Source: Marivita sp046591575
GTDB lineage: Bacteria; Pseudomonadota; Alphaproteobacteria; Rhodobacterales; Rhodobacteraceae
DNA: 64,000 nt
Assembly (NCBI RefSeq): GCF_046591575.1
Contig: NZ_JBIQWA010000006.1
Coordinates: 124,001-188,000 of the forward strand
Reading direction: 5' to 3'
Part shown: one piece after another, positions 16,856 to 25,526 of the stretch
How positions within the stretch are numbered: the stretch's first letter is position 1
Layout of the letters: each line of letters begins with the position of its first letter
Translations under genes and position numbers: made by a program
The notes under the pieces: model-generated
What the model saw: only the letters and a program-made list of their open reading frames with translations
Database searches by the model: none
Told to the model about the DNA's origin: nothing

Positions 16856-17588
16856 GTTCGCCCCCCAGGTAGACGCGCTGGACCTCTTCGCTGTTGCGCA
16901 CCTCTTCGGGGGTGCCATGGGCAATCGGCGTGCCTTGCACAAGAACGGTCATGCGCGTGGCGATGGCAAAGACGAATTCCATATCGTGCTCGGTGAACAA
17001 AAGCGTCAGCCCGCGTTCTTCCTGCAAACGTTTGATCAGGGCCAGAATGTCCATCGTTTCTTGCGGTGACATGCCTGCGGTGGGCTCATCAAGCAACAAA
17101 ACCTTGGGTTCCGAGGCGAGAGACAGCGCAAGTTCAAGCTGCTTTTGCTTACCATAGGCCAGCGTGCCCGCCACGCGCGGCGCGTCCTCGGCCAGACCGA
17201 CCTGCGCCAGAAGCGCCTGCGCTTCGTCGCGGTAGAGGCTGTCGCCGGGTGTGAAGAAGTCCCACAACCGGCGGTGATGTGCCAGCAAGGCGGATTGCAC
17301 GTTTTCAAAGGCGGTCAATTCGGGAAACACATTCACCCGCTGAAACGACCGCCCCATCCCGCCGCGCACCAGCCGGTCAGGGGCCGCGCCGGTGATGTCG
17401 CGCCCGTCCAGCGTGACGCTGCCTGTGGTCGGTTTGAGGTATCCCGTGATCGCGTTGAACAGCGTCGACTTGCCCGCGCCGTTCGGGCCGATGACGGCAT
17501 GACGCGCGCCCTTTTCGACGGTCAGGTCCACCTTGGACAGCGCCCAGAAGCCGTCAAAGTTCTTGCCCAGATCACGCACTTCAAGCAT
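16845..17588 (-). CDS. HAAT-type ABC transporter ATPase (LivG-like)
   Basis: 247 residues: Walker A GPNGAGKST (34-42), Q-loop in GRSFQRVNVF, family-typical degenerate signature LAYGKQKQLELA, Walker B VLLLDEPTAGMSP and the H-loop TEHDMEFV. It pairs with the LivF-like ATPase at 16136-16855 to power the two permeases. The start overlaps the end of the livM-like gene by eight bases. The MSP after the Walker B glutamate is normal for LivG proteins. Confidence 0.9.
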   Translation of the reverse strand: MLEVRDLGKNFDGFWALSKVDLTVEKGARHAVIGPNGAGKSTLFNAITGYLKPTTGSVTLDGRDITGAAPDRLVRGGMGRSFQRVNVFPELTAFENVQSALLAHHRRLWDFFTPGDSLYRDEAQALLAQVGLAEDAPRVAGTLAYGKQKQLELALSLASEPKVLLLDEPTAGMSPQETMDILALIKRLQEERGLTLLFTEHDMEFVFAIATRMTVLVQGTPIAHGTPEEVRNSEEVQRVYLGGEHAA

Positions 17589-18489
17589 CGGGTTTCCTTT
17601 TCTTGAAGAGACCGATCAATCCGTCCGGCAGGAAGAACAGCACGACCAGCAGGATGATCCCCAGAACGGTGGGCCAGTATTCCGTCACCTCGGTGATCTG
17701 GCGGTCCAGCAGGATCAGCGCCGCGGCGCCCAAAGCCGGGCCAAAGAAACTGCCGACACCGCCGAGGATGGACATGATCAGCACCTCGGCTGATTTGGTC
17801 CACCATGCGAATTCGACAAACACCGCGCGGTTGAGCAGCGTGAACAGCGCCCCGGCGACGCCGGTGAAGGTGCCTGACAGAACAAAAGTCACAAGGCGCA
17901 CCCGGCGCACCGGCACGCCCAGAAATTCGGCGCGTTGCGGGTTTTCGCGGGTGGCGCGCAGGATGCGGCCAAAGGCAGAGTGCACGATGACCCAGAGGAT
18001 CGCGCTGCACAGCACGACAACCGCGAAGGTCACGTAGTAGAACGCAACAGGCTGTGTGAGCCATGCGGGGATCGCGACACCAACAAAGCCCTCATCCCCG
18101 CCGGTGAAATCCGCCTTGAAGGCGATGGCCCAGACCAATTGGCTGAACGCGAGGGTGAGCATGGCAAAGTAGATCGCCGTCAGGCGCACGCAGAAATAGC
18201 CCACCAGCACGGCCACCGCCGTCGACATCAGGACCGCTGCGGGAAAGGCAAGGCCGAGGGGCCAGCTATAGGTCGTGAGCAAGATGGCCAGCCCATAAGC
18301 AGCAATGGCGAAATAGGCGGCGTGGCCAAAGCTGACCAACCCGCCATGGCCCAGCATCAGGTTGAACGCCAGCGCAAAGAGGATGAAGATCAGGATCTCG
18401 GCCCCAAGGAAAATGCCGTATTCGCCGAACAGGACCGGCACCACGGCAAAGCCCGCAAGCGCAAGGGCCACCAGGATAAGCACTCTCAT
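17581..18489 (-). CDS. HAAT-type ABC transporter permease (LivM-like)
   Basis: A 302-residue membrane protein with about nine to ten hydrophobic segments. It carries the LivM landmarks FNLMLGHGGLVSFGHAAYFAIAAY and the cytoplasmic loop FGRILRATRENPQRAEFLGV, which docks the ATPase, followed by SGTFTGVAGALF. Start M (MRVLILVALALAG) is set by the ATGA overlap with the livH-like stop; the longer frame from 18519 has no RBS. Confidence 0.9.
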   Translation of the reverse strand: MRVLILVALALAGFAVVPVLFGEYGIFLGAEILIFILFALAFNLMLGHGGLVSFGHAAYFAIAAYGLAILLTTYSWPLGLAFPAAVLMSTAVAVLVGYFCVRLTAIYFAMLTLAFSQLVWAIAFKADFTGGDEGFVGVAIPAWLTQPVAFYYVTFAVVVLCSAILWVIVHSAFGRILRATRENPQRAEFLGVPVRRVRLVTFVLSGTFTGVAGALFTLLNRAVFVEFAWWTKSAEVLIMSILGGVGSFFGPALGAAALILLDRQITEVTEYWPTVLGIILLVVLFFLPDGLIGLFKKRKPDA

Positions 18490-19379
18490 GTCGCTTCCTC
18501 GCGTCCCAAAAGGCCCCAAGGCCGCACCAATAGGATGCCGATCATCAGAAGATAGACCAGCACCAGCTCAAACTGCGGGAAAAGGATTGTGCCAAAGGAA
18601 GTGAGCAGGCCCAGCATGATCGCCCCCAGAAACGCGCCCCACAGGCTGCCCAGCCCGCCGATGATCACGATGATGAAACATTGCACGATGATCTCGGCAT
18701 CCATGCCGGGAAAGAGCGAGCGGTCGGCCGCGGCCAGCGCCCCGCCCATGCCCGCCAGCGCGGCACCCAACACGAAGACGCTGGCAAAGACGGTGGGGAC
18801 ATGCACGCCCAGGGCCGACAACATCTCGCGGTCCATGCGGGCCGCGCGGGTCAGGCGGCCCCAGCGGGTTTTCTCTACCAGAAGCCAGAGGGACACAGCC
18901 ACCACAACGCCAAAGACGCACAGAAACAGACGGTATTTCGGATAGAACGTCACGCCCAAATCTGCCGCGCCGCGTAGGCTGTCGGGGTGCGAAATCGTCA
19001 GGATGTCGGTGCCCCAGATGACCTTCACCGCGTCATTGATCAAAAGCACGAGCGCAAAGGTGAACAACAGCTGATAGTGTTCTTCCCGGCCATACAGGTG
19101 TTTCAGCATCGTGCGTTCGACCACCAGTGCCAGAACGCCCAGAACAAGCGCGGCTGCGATGGCACCGATCCACAACGCCCCCGGAACGCCATCAAGCCAC
19201 ACTTCGGTCACTTGCCAGGCGACATAGCCGCCCAGCATGAAAAACGCGCCATGCGCGAAGTTGATGATCCGCAGCACCCCAAGGATCAAGGTCAGCCCGG
19301 CGGCGATGATGAACAGCACCATCGCCATCGACAGACCGTTGAGCACGGTCATCGCCAGGAACATCGGGTTCGACAGCAT
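18486..19379 (-). CDS. HAAT-type ABC transporter permease (LivH-like)
   Basis: 297 residues, about eight helices, with LivH marks: GLTLILGVLRIINFAHGAFFMLGGY near the N-terminus and the ATPase-docking loop WGRLTRAARMDREMLSALGV followed by LGAALAGMGGALA. It begins 12 bases after the binding-protein gene. It forms the heterodimeric channel with the LivM-like protein. Confidence 0.9.
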   Translation of the reverse strand: MLSNPMFLAMTVLNGLSMAMVLFIIAAGLTLILGVLRIINFAHGAFFMLGGYVAWQVTEVWLDGVPGALWIGAIAAALVLGVLALVVERTMLKHLYGREEHYQLLFTFALVLLINDAVKVIWGTDILTISHPDSLRGAADLGVTFYPKYRLFLCVFGVVVAVSLWLLVEKTRWGRLTRAARMDREMLSALGVHVPTVFASVFVLGAALAGMGGALAAADRSLFPGMDAEIIVQCFIIVIIGGLGSLWGAFLGAIMLGLLTSFGTILFPQFELVLVYLLMIGILLVRPWGLLGREEAT

Positions 19380-19391
19380 GACGCGCGCGCC

Positions 19392-20582
19392 TTAGTCGAT
19401 CAGGCCATCGGCCGAGATATACTCGATCTGCGTGAGCACGGGCGCATCGTAGCCGTCGATCGTGCTTTCGCCGATCTGGCCCCAGAAGGTGCCGCGATCT
19501 GCCTGTTGGCTGCCCTCGCGCATGGTGAGCGGGCCAAGATATGTGTTGATCGTCAGCCCCTTGAGCGCGTCCGACACTGCCTGGCTGTCGGTGCTGCCAG
19601 CTGCGCGGATGGCCTCGTCGATGAACTGCATGGCAATATAGCCCGTGGCATGGAAGCCATCCGGCGTGTCGCCGATCTGCGCCTCAATCGCGGCCAGATA
19701 TTCCTGATGTTCTTCGGTTTGCGGATAGTAGAACACTTCGACCGCGTTGGTCCAAATGCCCATGGGCATCTCGTCACCCATGTTTTCCAGGAACTTGGTC
19801 GAGCCCAGAACCCCTGCCGAGACATATTCGAACTGGTCAAAGAACCCGAACGCGCTGGCCTGTTTGGCAAAGCCGGGGAACCGCCCGGACCAGATGCCCG
19901 AGAACACGCCATCGCAATCGCTGCTCAGCAATTCGGTGATGAACGATCCGTAATCATCCGCATTGGCAGCGGGCCAGACTTGCGTGACGATCTCGGCCTC
20001 GGGGCGCAATTCGGCCAGGTGTTCCTCGAACGCGGTGCCAAGGTCATGGCCGTAGGAATAATCCAGAAGGATGGTGCACACCTTGTCCCAGCCCAGACGG
20101 TCGGCAAGGATCGCGGCGGATTTGCCTTCGCTGTCGGTGTTGTCAGCCGAGCGGAAAACGAATGGGTGGATGTTGTCTTCGTTGGTCAATTGCACGGTTT
20201 TCGGGATACCCGCCATGTAGACCGTTTCGGTCTGACGCGCGACTTCGGAGATGGCGAGCGCTTCGGCAGAGGACACACCCCCGATCAGGAAATCGACACC
20301 GTCCTTGGTGACAAGATCCCGCGCCGCCGAGGTGGCCGTGGCCGGGTTGCACTGGCTGTCGCGGTGCAGTGTTTCGACCATGCGCCCGTCGATGCCGCCA
20401 TTGGCGTTCAGGCGTGACACATAGGCCTCGTGCCCCTCAAGCGCCCGCGTGCCTGCGGTGGCGCAGCCCCCGGTCGTTGGCAGCAGCACGCCCACCTTGA
20501 TCGGCTCCGCATCCTGGGCCGACGCCGCCCCGGCAAGCGTTGTGGACAAAAGAACGGCGCTGAGGCGCAGTGTATGTGTCAT
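19392..20582 (-). CDS. HAAT-type periplasmic ligand-binding protein (LivJ/AmiC-like fold)
   Basis: 396 residues with a Sec signal peptide (cut near ASAQDAE) and the periplasmic binding-protein type I fold. Marks are IKVGVLLPTTGGCATAG, the RDSQCNPATATSAARDLV strand-loop and FLIGGVSSAEALAISEVA. It is the receptor of the HAAT importer and the first gene of its operon. GGGAGGAT six bases before the ATG decides the start at 20582. The ligand is unknown: the family binds amino acids, amides, urea and aromatic acids, and the two downstream lactonase folds point to a lactone-linked compound. Confidence 0.88.
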   Translation of the reverse strand: MTHTLRLSAVLLSTTLAGAASAQDAEPIKVGVLLPTTGGCATAGTRALEGHEAYVSRLNANGGIDGRMVETLHRDSQCNPATATSAARDLVTKDGVDFLIGGVSSAEALAISEVARQTETVYMAGIPKTVQLTNEDNIHPFVFRSADNTDSEGKSAAILADRLGWDKVCTILLDYSYGHDLGTAFEEHLAELRPEAEIVTQVWPAANADDYGSFITELLSSDCDGVFSGIWSGRFPGFAKQASAFGFFDQFEYVSAGVLGSTKFLENMGDEMPMGIWTNAVEVFYYPQTEEHQEYLAAIEAQIGDTPDGFHATGYIAMQFIDEAIRAAGSTDSQAVSDALKGLTINTYLGPLTMREGSQQADRGTFWGQIGESTIDGYDAPVLTQIEYISADGLID

Positions 20583-20656
20583 GGTTGATCCTCCCTTGAT
20601 CGTGTGAAATGAGCGCAGCCTTGATCTGCACACGTGATCATGTTTGTGATTGAAAT

Positions 20657-20689
20657 AGACTTGACGCGTGACGGTCAAGAGGCAAGTCT
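20657..20689. promoter_or_regulatory. Nested inverted repeats between HAAT operon and LacI-type regulator (possible operator)
   Basis: In the divergent promoter region, CTTGAC (20660-20665) and GTCAAG (20674-20679) are perfect arms with an 8-base spacer. A second pair, AGACTTG (20657-20663) and CAAGTCT (20683-20689), nests around them. Such dyads next to a LacI gene are candidate operator sites. Confidence 0.4.
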
Positions 20690-20715
20690 TGAATTATTCA
20701 ACTCAGGAACGTTTG

Positions 20716-21729
20716 ATGGACGGACGTATTGCAGGAAAGACGGTCACAGCCGCCGATGTGGCCCGGGCGGCGGGTGTTTCGCGATCAATGGTATCGCGGG
20801 CGTTTCGGGAAAACGCTTATGTGTCATCCGAGCAAAGGGAAAAAATATTAAAGACAGCCAACGCGTTAGGATACAGCCCCAACGTCATGGCCCAGGCCCT
20901 GATTTCCGGCAAGACACCGTTTGTCGGGGTGGTCACATCGGGCCTTGCCAATCCTATTCATGCCGAACTCTATGGCGCTTTGGTGCAGGAAATGCAGGCG
21001 CGCAGCCTTGTCCCGCTGTCGTTTCAGATGGTCACAGGGGGCGCGGACAAGGACGATCTGACATCTGCACTCGAAACCATAAAACGCTTCGAGGTGCGCC
21101 AGATCGTTCTTACCTCCTTCGCGGTGAGCGACCGGGTTCTGGATGCCTGTCTTGAAACGGGTTTGCGTGTGCATCTGCTCAACCGGGCCGACGATCAGGG
21201 GCGCACGGGGGCGGTCTGTGCGGATGTTGCGCAAGGCGGCGTTCTGGCCGCGCGCCATGCGATCGAGACCGGACGCCGCCGCATTGCCATCCTTGATGGT
21301 GCGCCCGGCGCATGGACCGCGCGTCAGCGTCGGGCCGGGTATGAACAGGGGCTGGCCAATGCGGGACAAAGCCCGGTGGCGATCCTGCCCGGCGATTACA
21401 CAGAACGCTGCGGTTTTGTTGCGGCGGCCGACATTGCCGCCATGACACCCCGCCCCGATGCCGTGCTCTGCGCCAACGACCTAAGCGCCTGCGGCATGAT
21501 CACGGGATTGCGCGCCAATGGCCTGCGGGTGCCCGAAGATGTTGCGGTGATCGGCTTTGACGACATTCCCCAAGCGGCGTGGTCGAGTTTTCATTTGACC
21601 ACGGTCAGCCTTCCAGTGCGCCCGATGGTGTCGCAACTGTGCGATCGGCTTGCCGATGACACACCGCCAGATATCGACCCCGTCACGCTTTTGCCCTGCA
21701 GCCTCAAAAAACGCACATCCGGCGGATAA
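20716..21729 (+). CDS. LacI-family transcriptional regulator
   Basis: 337 residues: N-terminal LacI helix-turn-helix (VTAADVARAAGVSRSMVSRAF, then hinge GYSPNVMAQAL) followed by a sugar-binding-protein-like effector domain (VGVVTSGLANPIHAELYGAL, ADVAQGGVLAARHAI, PDAVLCANDLSACGMI, VIGFDDIPQAAWSSFHLTTV). It is divergent from the HAAT operon with 133 bases between starts, and 115 bases upstream of the TAXI-TRAP gene, so it may control either or both. ATG 20716 is chosen for AGGA eight bases upstream; GTG 20668 would place the HTH farther in and overlap the possible operator. Confidence 0.88.
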   Translation: MDGRIAGKTVTAADVARAAGVSRSMVSRAFRENAYVSSEQREKILKTANALGYSPNVMAQALISGKTPFVGVVTSGLANPIHAELYGALVQEMQARSLVPLSFQMVTGGADKDDLTSALETIKRFEVRQIVLTSFAVSDRVLDACLETGLRVHLLNRADDQGRTGAVCADVAQGGVLAARHAIETGRRRIAILDGAPGAWTARQRRAGYEQGLANAGQSPVAILPGDYTERCGFVAAADIAAMTPRPDAVLCANDLSACGMITGLRANGLRVPEDVAVIGFDDIPQAAWSSFHLTTVSLPVRPMVSQLCDRLADDTPPDIDPVTLLPCSLKKRTSGG

Positions 21730-21768
21730 TGCTTGTGCGAGGGGGTGCCCCAAGCTCGTAAAGAATTG

Positions 21769-21810
21769 AAACAATATACAAAAATTGTTTTGCATTCGTG
21801 TGCATGCAAA
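21769..21810. promoter_or_regulatory. Two palindromes ahead of the TAXI-TRAP genes
   Basis: AAACAAT (21769-21775) and ATTGTTT (21784-21790) form a perfect dyad with an 8-base spacer. TTTGCA (21789-21794) and TGCAAA (21805-21810) form another, overlapping at the edge. They lie 35 to 75 bases before the start of the binding-protein gene and are candidate operator sites for the LacI-type regulator encoded just upstream. Confidence 0.35.
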
Positions 21811-21844
21811 CTCTAGTCTACAATCGTCAACTTGGGAGGAGAGA

Positions 21845-22810
21845 ATGAAACATTTAGCAAAGATCGCCGCGGTTGCGGTCATGGCGCTGGCCACGCCCGC
21901 CATGTCGCAAGAGCGTTTGGCGCTTGGCGCAACGAACGCGCAATCGTCGCATTACGCGTATTTCGCGTCGCTCGCGAAGATCATCAATGAAACCTATCCG
22001 GACAGGTATCAGGCCAGCGTTGTGGAAACCGGTGCGACCGTGGACAACCTCAAGCGTATGGCGCGCGGGCAGCTGGATGTGGGTCTGATCACAACATCGG
22101 CCCTGTTTCACGCCAACAACGGGATCAAGACCTTTGACGGCGAACAAATCGAGTCACCTTTGCTCTGGGCCTATAGCCTTGCGCCTCAGAACGTGATCGT
22201 GCGGCAGGATGCGGGTGTTGACAGCATCGAAGACCTTGCCGGTGCGCGCTTTGGCCCCGGCCAGCGCGGCAGTTCGACGGAAGCGACCAGCCAGGAGGTT
22301 CTGGCACTCTTTGGGGTTGAACCCGAATGGGTGCGCGGCTCGAACGGGGAATTGGCTGCGGCAATCAAGGACAATCGCGCCGTCGGGTTTATCAAGTCGG
22401 CAGTCGGTACGCGCTTTGACGCTTTGACGACCGACATCGCGACATTCACGCCGGTGCAGGTTTTGCCTGTTCCAGAAGACAAGATCGCCATGATCCGCGA
22501 ACAGCTTCCGGAATTGTCCATTGTCGACATGCCCGGCGGTGACATGGAAAACACCGGTCCCTACCAGACCTGGGGTTTCATGATCGGCGTGTCCGCGCGG
22601 CCAGAGCTGCCCGAAGAGGTGGCCTATGACATGGTCAAAGCCGTGATGGAGGACGATGTCGAACAGGTCACCGCGTTTCCGGCCATCCAAGGGGCCAATC
22701 TGGCAGAGTTGACCCTGGCCTATGCCACATCGCCCTTGCACCCGGGTGCGATCCGCTGGTTCGAGGAAAATGGCTATGAGGTTCCGGATCGCCTGCGTCC
22801 CGAGAGCTGA
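21845..22810 (+). CDS. TRAP transporter substrate-binding protein, TAXI family
   Basis: 321 residues with a Sec signal (KIAAVAVMALATPAMSQ). The fold marks of TAXI receptors are present: LALGATNAQSSHYAYFASLAKIINE, VVETGATVDNLKRMARGQLDVGLIT and DLAGARFGPGQRGSSTEATS. It binds its ligand in the periplasm for the fused permease encoded 67 bases downstream; TAXI ligands are often dicarboxylates or amino acids such as glutamate, but this one is not determined. GGGAGGAGAGA directly before ATG 21845 fixes the start against the longer frame from 21785. Confidence 0.88.
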   Translation: MKHLAKIAAVAVMALATPAMSQERLALGATNAQSSHYAYFASLAKIINETYPDRYQASVVETGATVDNLKRMARGQLDVGLITTSALFHANNGIKTFDGEQIESPLLWAYSLAPQNVIVRQDAGVDSIEDLAGARFGPGQRGSSTEATSQEVLALFGVEPEWVRGSNGELAAAIKDNRAVGFIKSAVGTRFDALTTDIATFTPVQVLPVPEDKIAMIREQLPELSIVDMPGGDMENTGPYQTWGFMIGVSARPELPEEVAYDMVKAVMEDDVEQVTAFPAIQGANLAELTLAYATSPLHPGAIRWFEENGYEVPDRLRPES

Positions 22811-22877
22811 ACCAGAATAAACACGGTTCGGCCCGCGCGGGGGTCTGCGCGGGCTGAGCCATGCGAAGGGGGGCGGA

Positions 22878-24791
22878 ATGGCGACACAGGATATTGATCC
22901 CGGTCTGGCGACCGGGAATAGCGAGGCCCGATCACTGCGGATGCGCGCGGCCGAAGCGATTGCTGTGGGCATTGGCCTTTTCGTTTTCTACACCTCTTTT
23001 TTTGGCGCGTTCGAAACCCTCATTCAGCGCGCGTCGTTTGTTGGCCTGATCGTGATCATGGCTGTTCTGCTTTACCCGACCGGCCAGGGCAAACGCTGGC
23101 GCGGGCTGGGTATTGCGATCGACATTCTGATGGCGGCTTGGGTGATTGCGTCCGCGATTTACGTGGTCGCGAATTTCGAACGCATCATGGTGCAACTGCC
23201 CTTTGCCGAACCGCTGGACGTATGGTTGGGGTTTGGCACCTTGATCGTGATCCTGGAATTGGCCCGTCGCACTGCGTCGCTGGTGTTTCCCATCATCGTT
23301 GGCGGGATGGTCGCGTATGCCTTTTTCGGCGACGCAATTCCCGGCGCGTTTGGGCATCGTGGCTTTGATATCTACTACATCACCGAGGTCATTTTCCTGT
23401 CGGATCGCGGGCTTTGGGGCATGCTGGTCTCGATCGCCTCGACAACGCTGGCGGCCTTTATCCTGTTCGGAGCGCTTTTGTTGCACACGGGGGCGGGCCA
23501 GACGTTCTTTGATCTGTCTGCCCGCGCAGGTGGGGCGAGCCCCGGGGGGGCGGCGAAAATCGCGACCATTGCAAGCGGTTTGTTTGGGTCCATCTCCGGG
23601 TCGTCTGTCGCAAACATCGCGACCACGGGGAATTTCACCATCCCCTTGATGAAGCGGCTTCGCTATCCGGCCCCTTTTGCCGGTGGGGTCGAGGCCGTGG
23701 CATCGACCGGCGGTCAGCTGGCACCACCCATCATGGGCACCGCAGCCTTTGTCATGGCCGAACTCGTGGGCGTGAATTACTGGACCATTGCCGCTGTGGC
23801 GTTCATGCCGGCCTTTCTGTTCTATTTGGGTGTCTTCACCACGATCCATCTGATCGCCAAACGCACCAATCTGGGGCAAGTGGACGCCTCCGATCTGCCG
23901 GACTGGAAGGCTGCGTTGAACTGGCAACGCCTTGCGCCGATCCTTGCGGGAATCGCGGGGCTGGCCTGGGGCATCTGGAACGGAAATTCGATCCAGTTGA
24001 CCGCCTGTTTCGGAATGATCGGCATCATCGTCGCCTATAGCATCGGCACCTTGGCCGGGGGTGGCACCTTGTCGGAAATCGCGGCCACCTTGCTGCGCGC
24101 GTTTCGGGACGGGGGCAAAGGGGTTGTTATCGTTGGTATCCTGCTGGTCGCGGCGCAGGTTTTTGTTGCGATGGTCAATCTGACAGGTGTCGGCATCGCC
24201 GTAACATCGCAGATCATCGGCGTTGCCGGTGGCAACATCTGGGCCATCGCCAGTATCATGGCGGTGGTTTGTCTGATCGCGGGGATGGGGTTGCCGACCT
24301 CGGCTGCCTATGTGCTGGTCGCTGCTGTATTTGCGCCCGTCTTGATCCAGCAGGGGCTGGACCCCGTGATGGTGCATCTGTTTGTGCTCTACTACGCCGC
24401 GCTGTCGGTTATTACGCCGCCGGTCTGTGTCGCGGTCTTTGTGTCGTCGACCATCGCCCAGGCTCCGTGGACCCGCGTTGCGCGCGACACGCTGCGCCTG
24501 GGAGGGGTCGGTTACGCCCTGCCCATGCTGTTCATCGCCTATCCCGGTTTGCTGTTGCAAGGCGGGACGGCAGAGATCGCACATGCCGCGTTTTCGGGCA
24601 TCGTGTTTGTGATCGCGGTGGCGGCACTGTCGGCCAATCAACGCGTGCGGATGGTTCGGAAGGGCTCGGCCCTAGTGTGGATCACGATTGCTGTGCTTGC
24701 CCTGCTGCCGGGTTGGACGGCCTCAATCATGGCCGCCGTGGTTCTGATCGCCAGCTTGCGCTGGCCCGACCCGGTGACCGCACCCGCCTAG
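22878..24791 (+). CDS. TRAP transporter fused permease (4TM/12TM), TAXI-associated
   Basis: A 637-residue membrane protein in which the small (DctQ-like) and large (DctM-like) subunits are joined. The first four hydrophobic segments span about residues 25-150, then about 12 more. DctM-type motifs are GLFGSISGSSVANIATTGNFTIPLM, STGGQLAPPIMGTAAFVMAEL, MGLPTSAAYVLVAAVFAPVL and VITPPVCVAVFVSS. The length is normal for the fused type used by TAXI receptors. A GGGGGGCGGA run precedes ATG 22878. It ends just before the first B12 riboswitch. Confidence 0.9.
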   Translation: MATQDIDPGLATGNSEARSLRMRAAEAIAVGIGLFVFYTSFFGAFETLIQRASFVGLIVIMAVLLYPTGQGKRWRGLGIAIDILMAAWVIASAIYVVANFERIMVQLPFAEPLDVWLGFGTLIVILELARRTASLVFPIIVGGMVAYAFFGDAIPGAFGHRGFDIYYITEVIFLSDRGLWGMLVSIASTTLAAFILFGALLLHTGAGQTFFDLSARAGGASPGGAAKIATIASGLFGSISGSSVANIATTGNFTIPLMKRLRYPAPFAGGVEAVASTGGQLAPPIMGTAAFVMAELVGVNYWTIAAVAFMPAFLFYLGVFTTIHLIAKRTNLGQVDASDLPDWKAALNWQRLAPILAGIAGLAWGIWNGNSIQLTACFGMIGIIVAYSIGTLAGGGTLSEIAATLLRAFRDGGKGVVIVGILLVAAQVFVAMVNLTGVGIAVTSQIIGVAGGNIWAIASIMAVVCLIAGMGLPTSAAYVLVAAVFAPVLIQQGLDPVMVHLFVLYYAALSVITPPVCVAVFVSSTIAQAPWTRVARDTLRLGGVGYALPMLFIAYPGLLLQGGTAEIAHAAFSGIVFVIAVAALSANQRVRMVRKGSALVWITIAVLALLPGWTASIMAAVVLIASLRWPDPVTAPA

Positions 24792-24851
24792 CGCATGTCG
24801 CGCCTGTTCTTGTTCTTGACAGTGGCAATGGATTCGGCAAATGCTGCTTCT

Positions 24852-25045
24852 GTGTTGGTGCCTGCAGCTGCAGGTGAAAAGGGAATGTTGAGCCGCAATC
24901 TATCGCGGTCAAAACAGCCGCCCCCGCGACCGTGACCGGAAAGGTCGATCACCGCCACTGGCAGCCGCCGGGAAGGCAGATCGACCGTAGGGCCAAGAGC
25001 CCTGAATCCGCAAGCCGGGAGACCTGCCAGCACAAGACGACGAAA
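24852..25045 (+). promoter_or_regulatory. Cobalamin (B12) riboswitch 1
   Basis: The segment carries the conserved elements of the adenosylcobalamin aptamer in order: TTGGTGCC at 24854, GGTGAAAAGGGAA (around 24873-24885), a GCCGCCCCCGC block, a CCACTG element, GCCGGGAAGGC, and the B12-box region with AATCCGCAAGCCGGGAGACCTGCC split across about 25003-25027. It lies 94 bases before the DUF1636 gene and is expected to switch off the cobW-cobN-cob operon when coenzyme B12 is plentiful. Confidence 0.9.
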
Positions 25046-25138
25046 CCGGACGGGGTGTTCTGGTGTCGGGGCGATTCCGGCAGCCGGAGTATCCTCGCCA
25101 TCCGTTCCCGCGTTCCATGCGATATGGGACCGAGAGCC

Positions 25139-25525
25139 ATGACAAACACGGCAGAACTGCCAGAAAATCCAACTGAATTGCTGATTTGCACCAAGTGCCG
25201 TCGCGGCCGGGACGATCCCGGCGATGACCGCTGGCCAGGGCAGGTGTTGTTCGACGCAATGCGCCGTTTGCCGGTGCCTCACGCGATACGCGTAACGCCC
25301 GTCGAATGTCTGCAAAACTGCGACCATGGGTGCACAATCGCGCTGCGGGGTGGCGCGCGTTGGACCTATGTGTTCGCAAATTGCGATGAACTCAACGATC
25401 CGGAGATGATCCTGGACGGTGCCCTCCGCTATCACGCCACCGCGGATGGCCTGATCCCGTGGCGCGAACGTCCCGAGCATTTCAAGCGTAACTGTGTCGC
25501 CCGTCTTCCCCCACTGGAGAACTAA
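25139..25525 (+). CDS. DUF1636 family metal/cluster-binding small protein
   Basis: 128 residues. Five cysteines are arranged C17-x2-C20 and C57-x3-C61-x3-C65 (ICTKC; VECLQNCDHGC), in the thioredoxin-like ferredoxin layout of DUF1636, so a 2Fe-2S cluster or metal site is expected. Such genes are known beside cobalamin loci, and the function is unresolved. ATG 25139 is used; ATG 25124 is in frame with a comparably weak upstream site. It is the first gene behind riboswitch 1 and ends one base before cobW, so a role in cobalt handling or electron supply for ring synthesis is likely (inference). Confidence 0.75.
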   Translation: MTNTAELPENPTELLICTKCRRGRDDPGDDRWPGQVLFDAMRRLPVPHAIRVTPVECLQNCDHGCTIALRGGARWTYVFANCDELNDPEMILDGALRYHATADGLIPWRERPEHFKRNCVARLPPLEN

Positions 25526-25526
25526 C

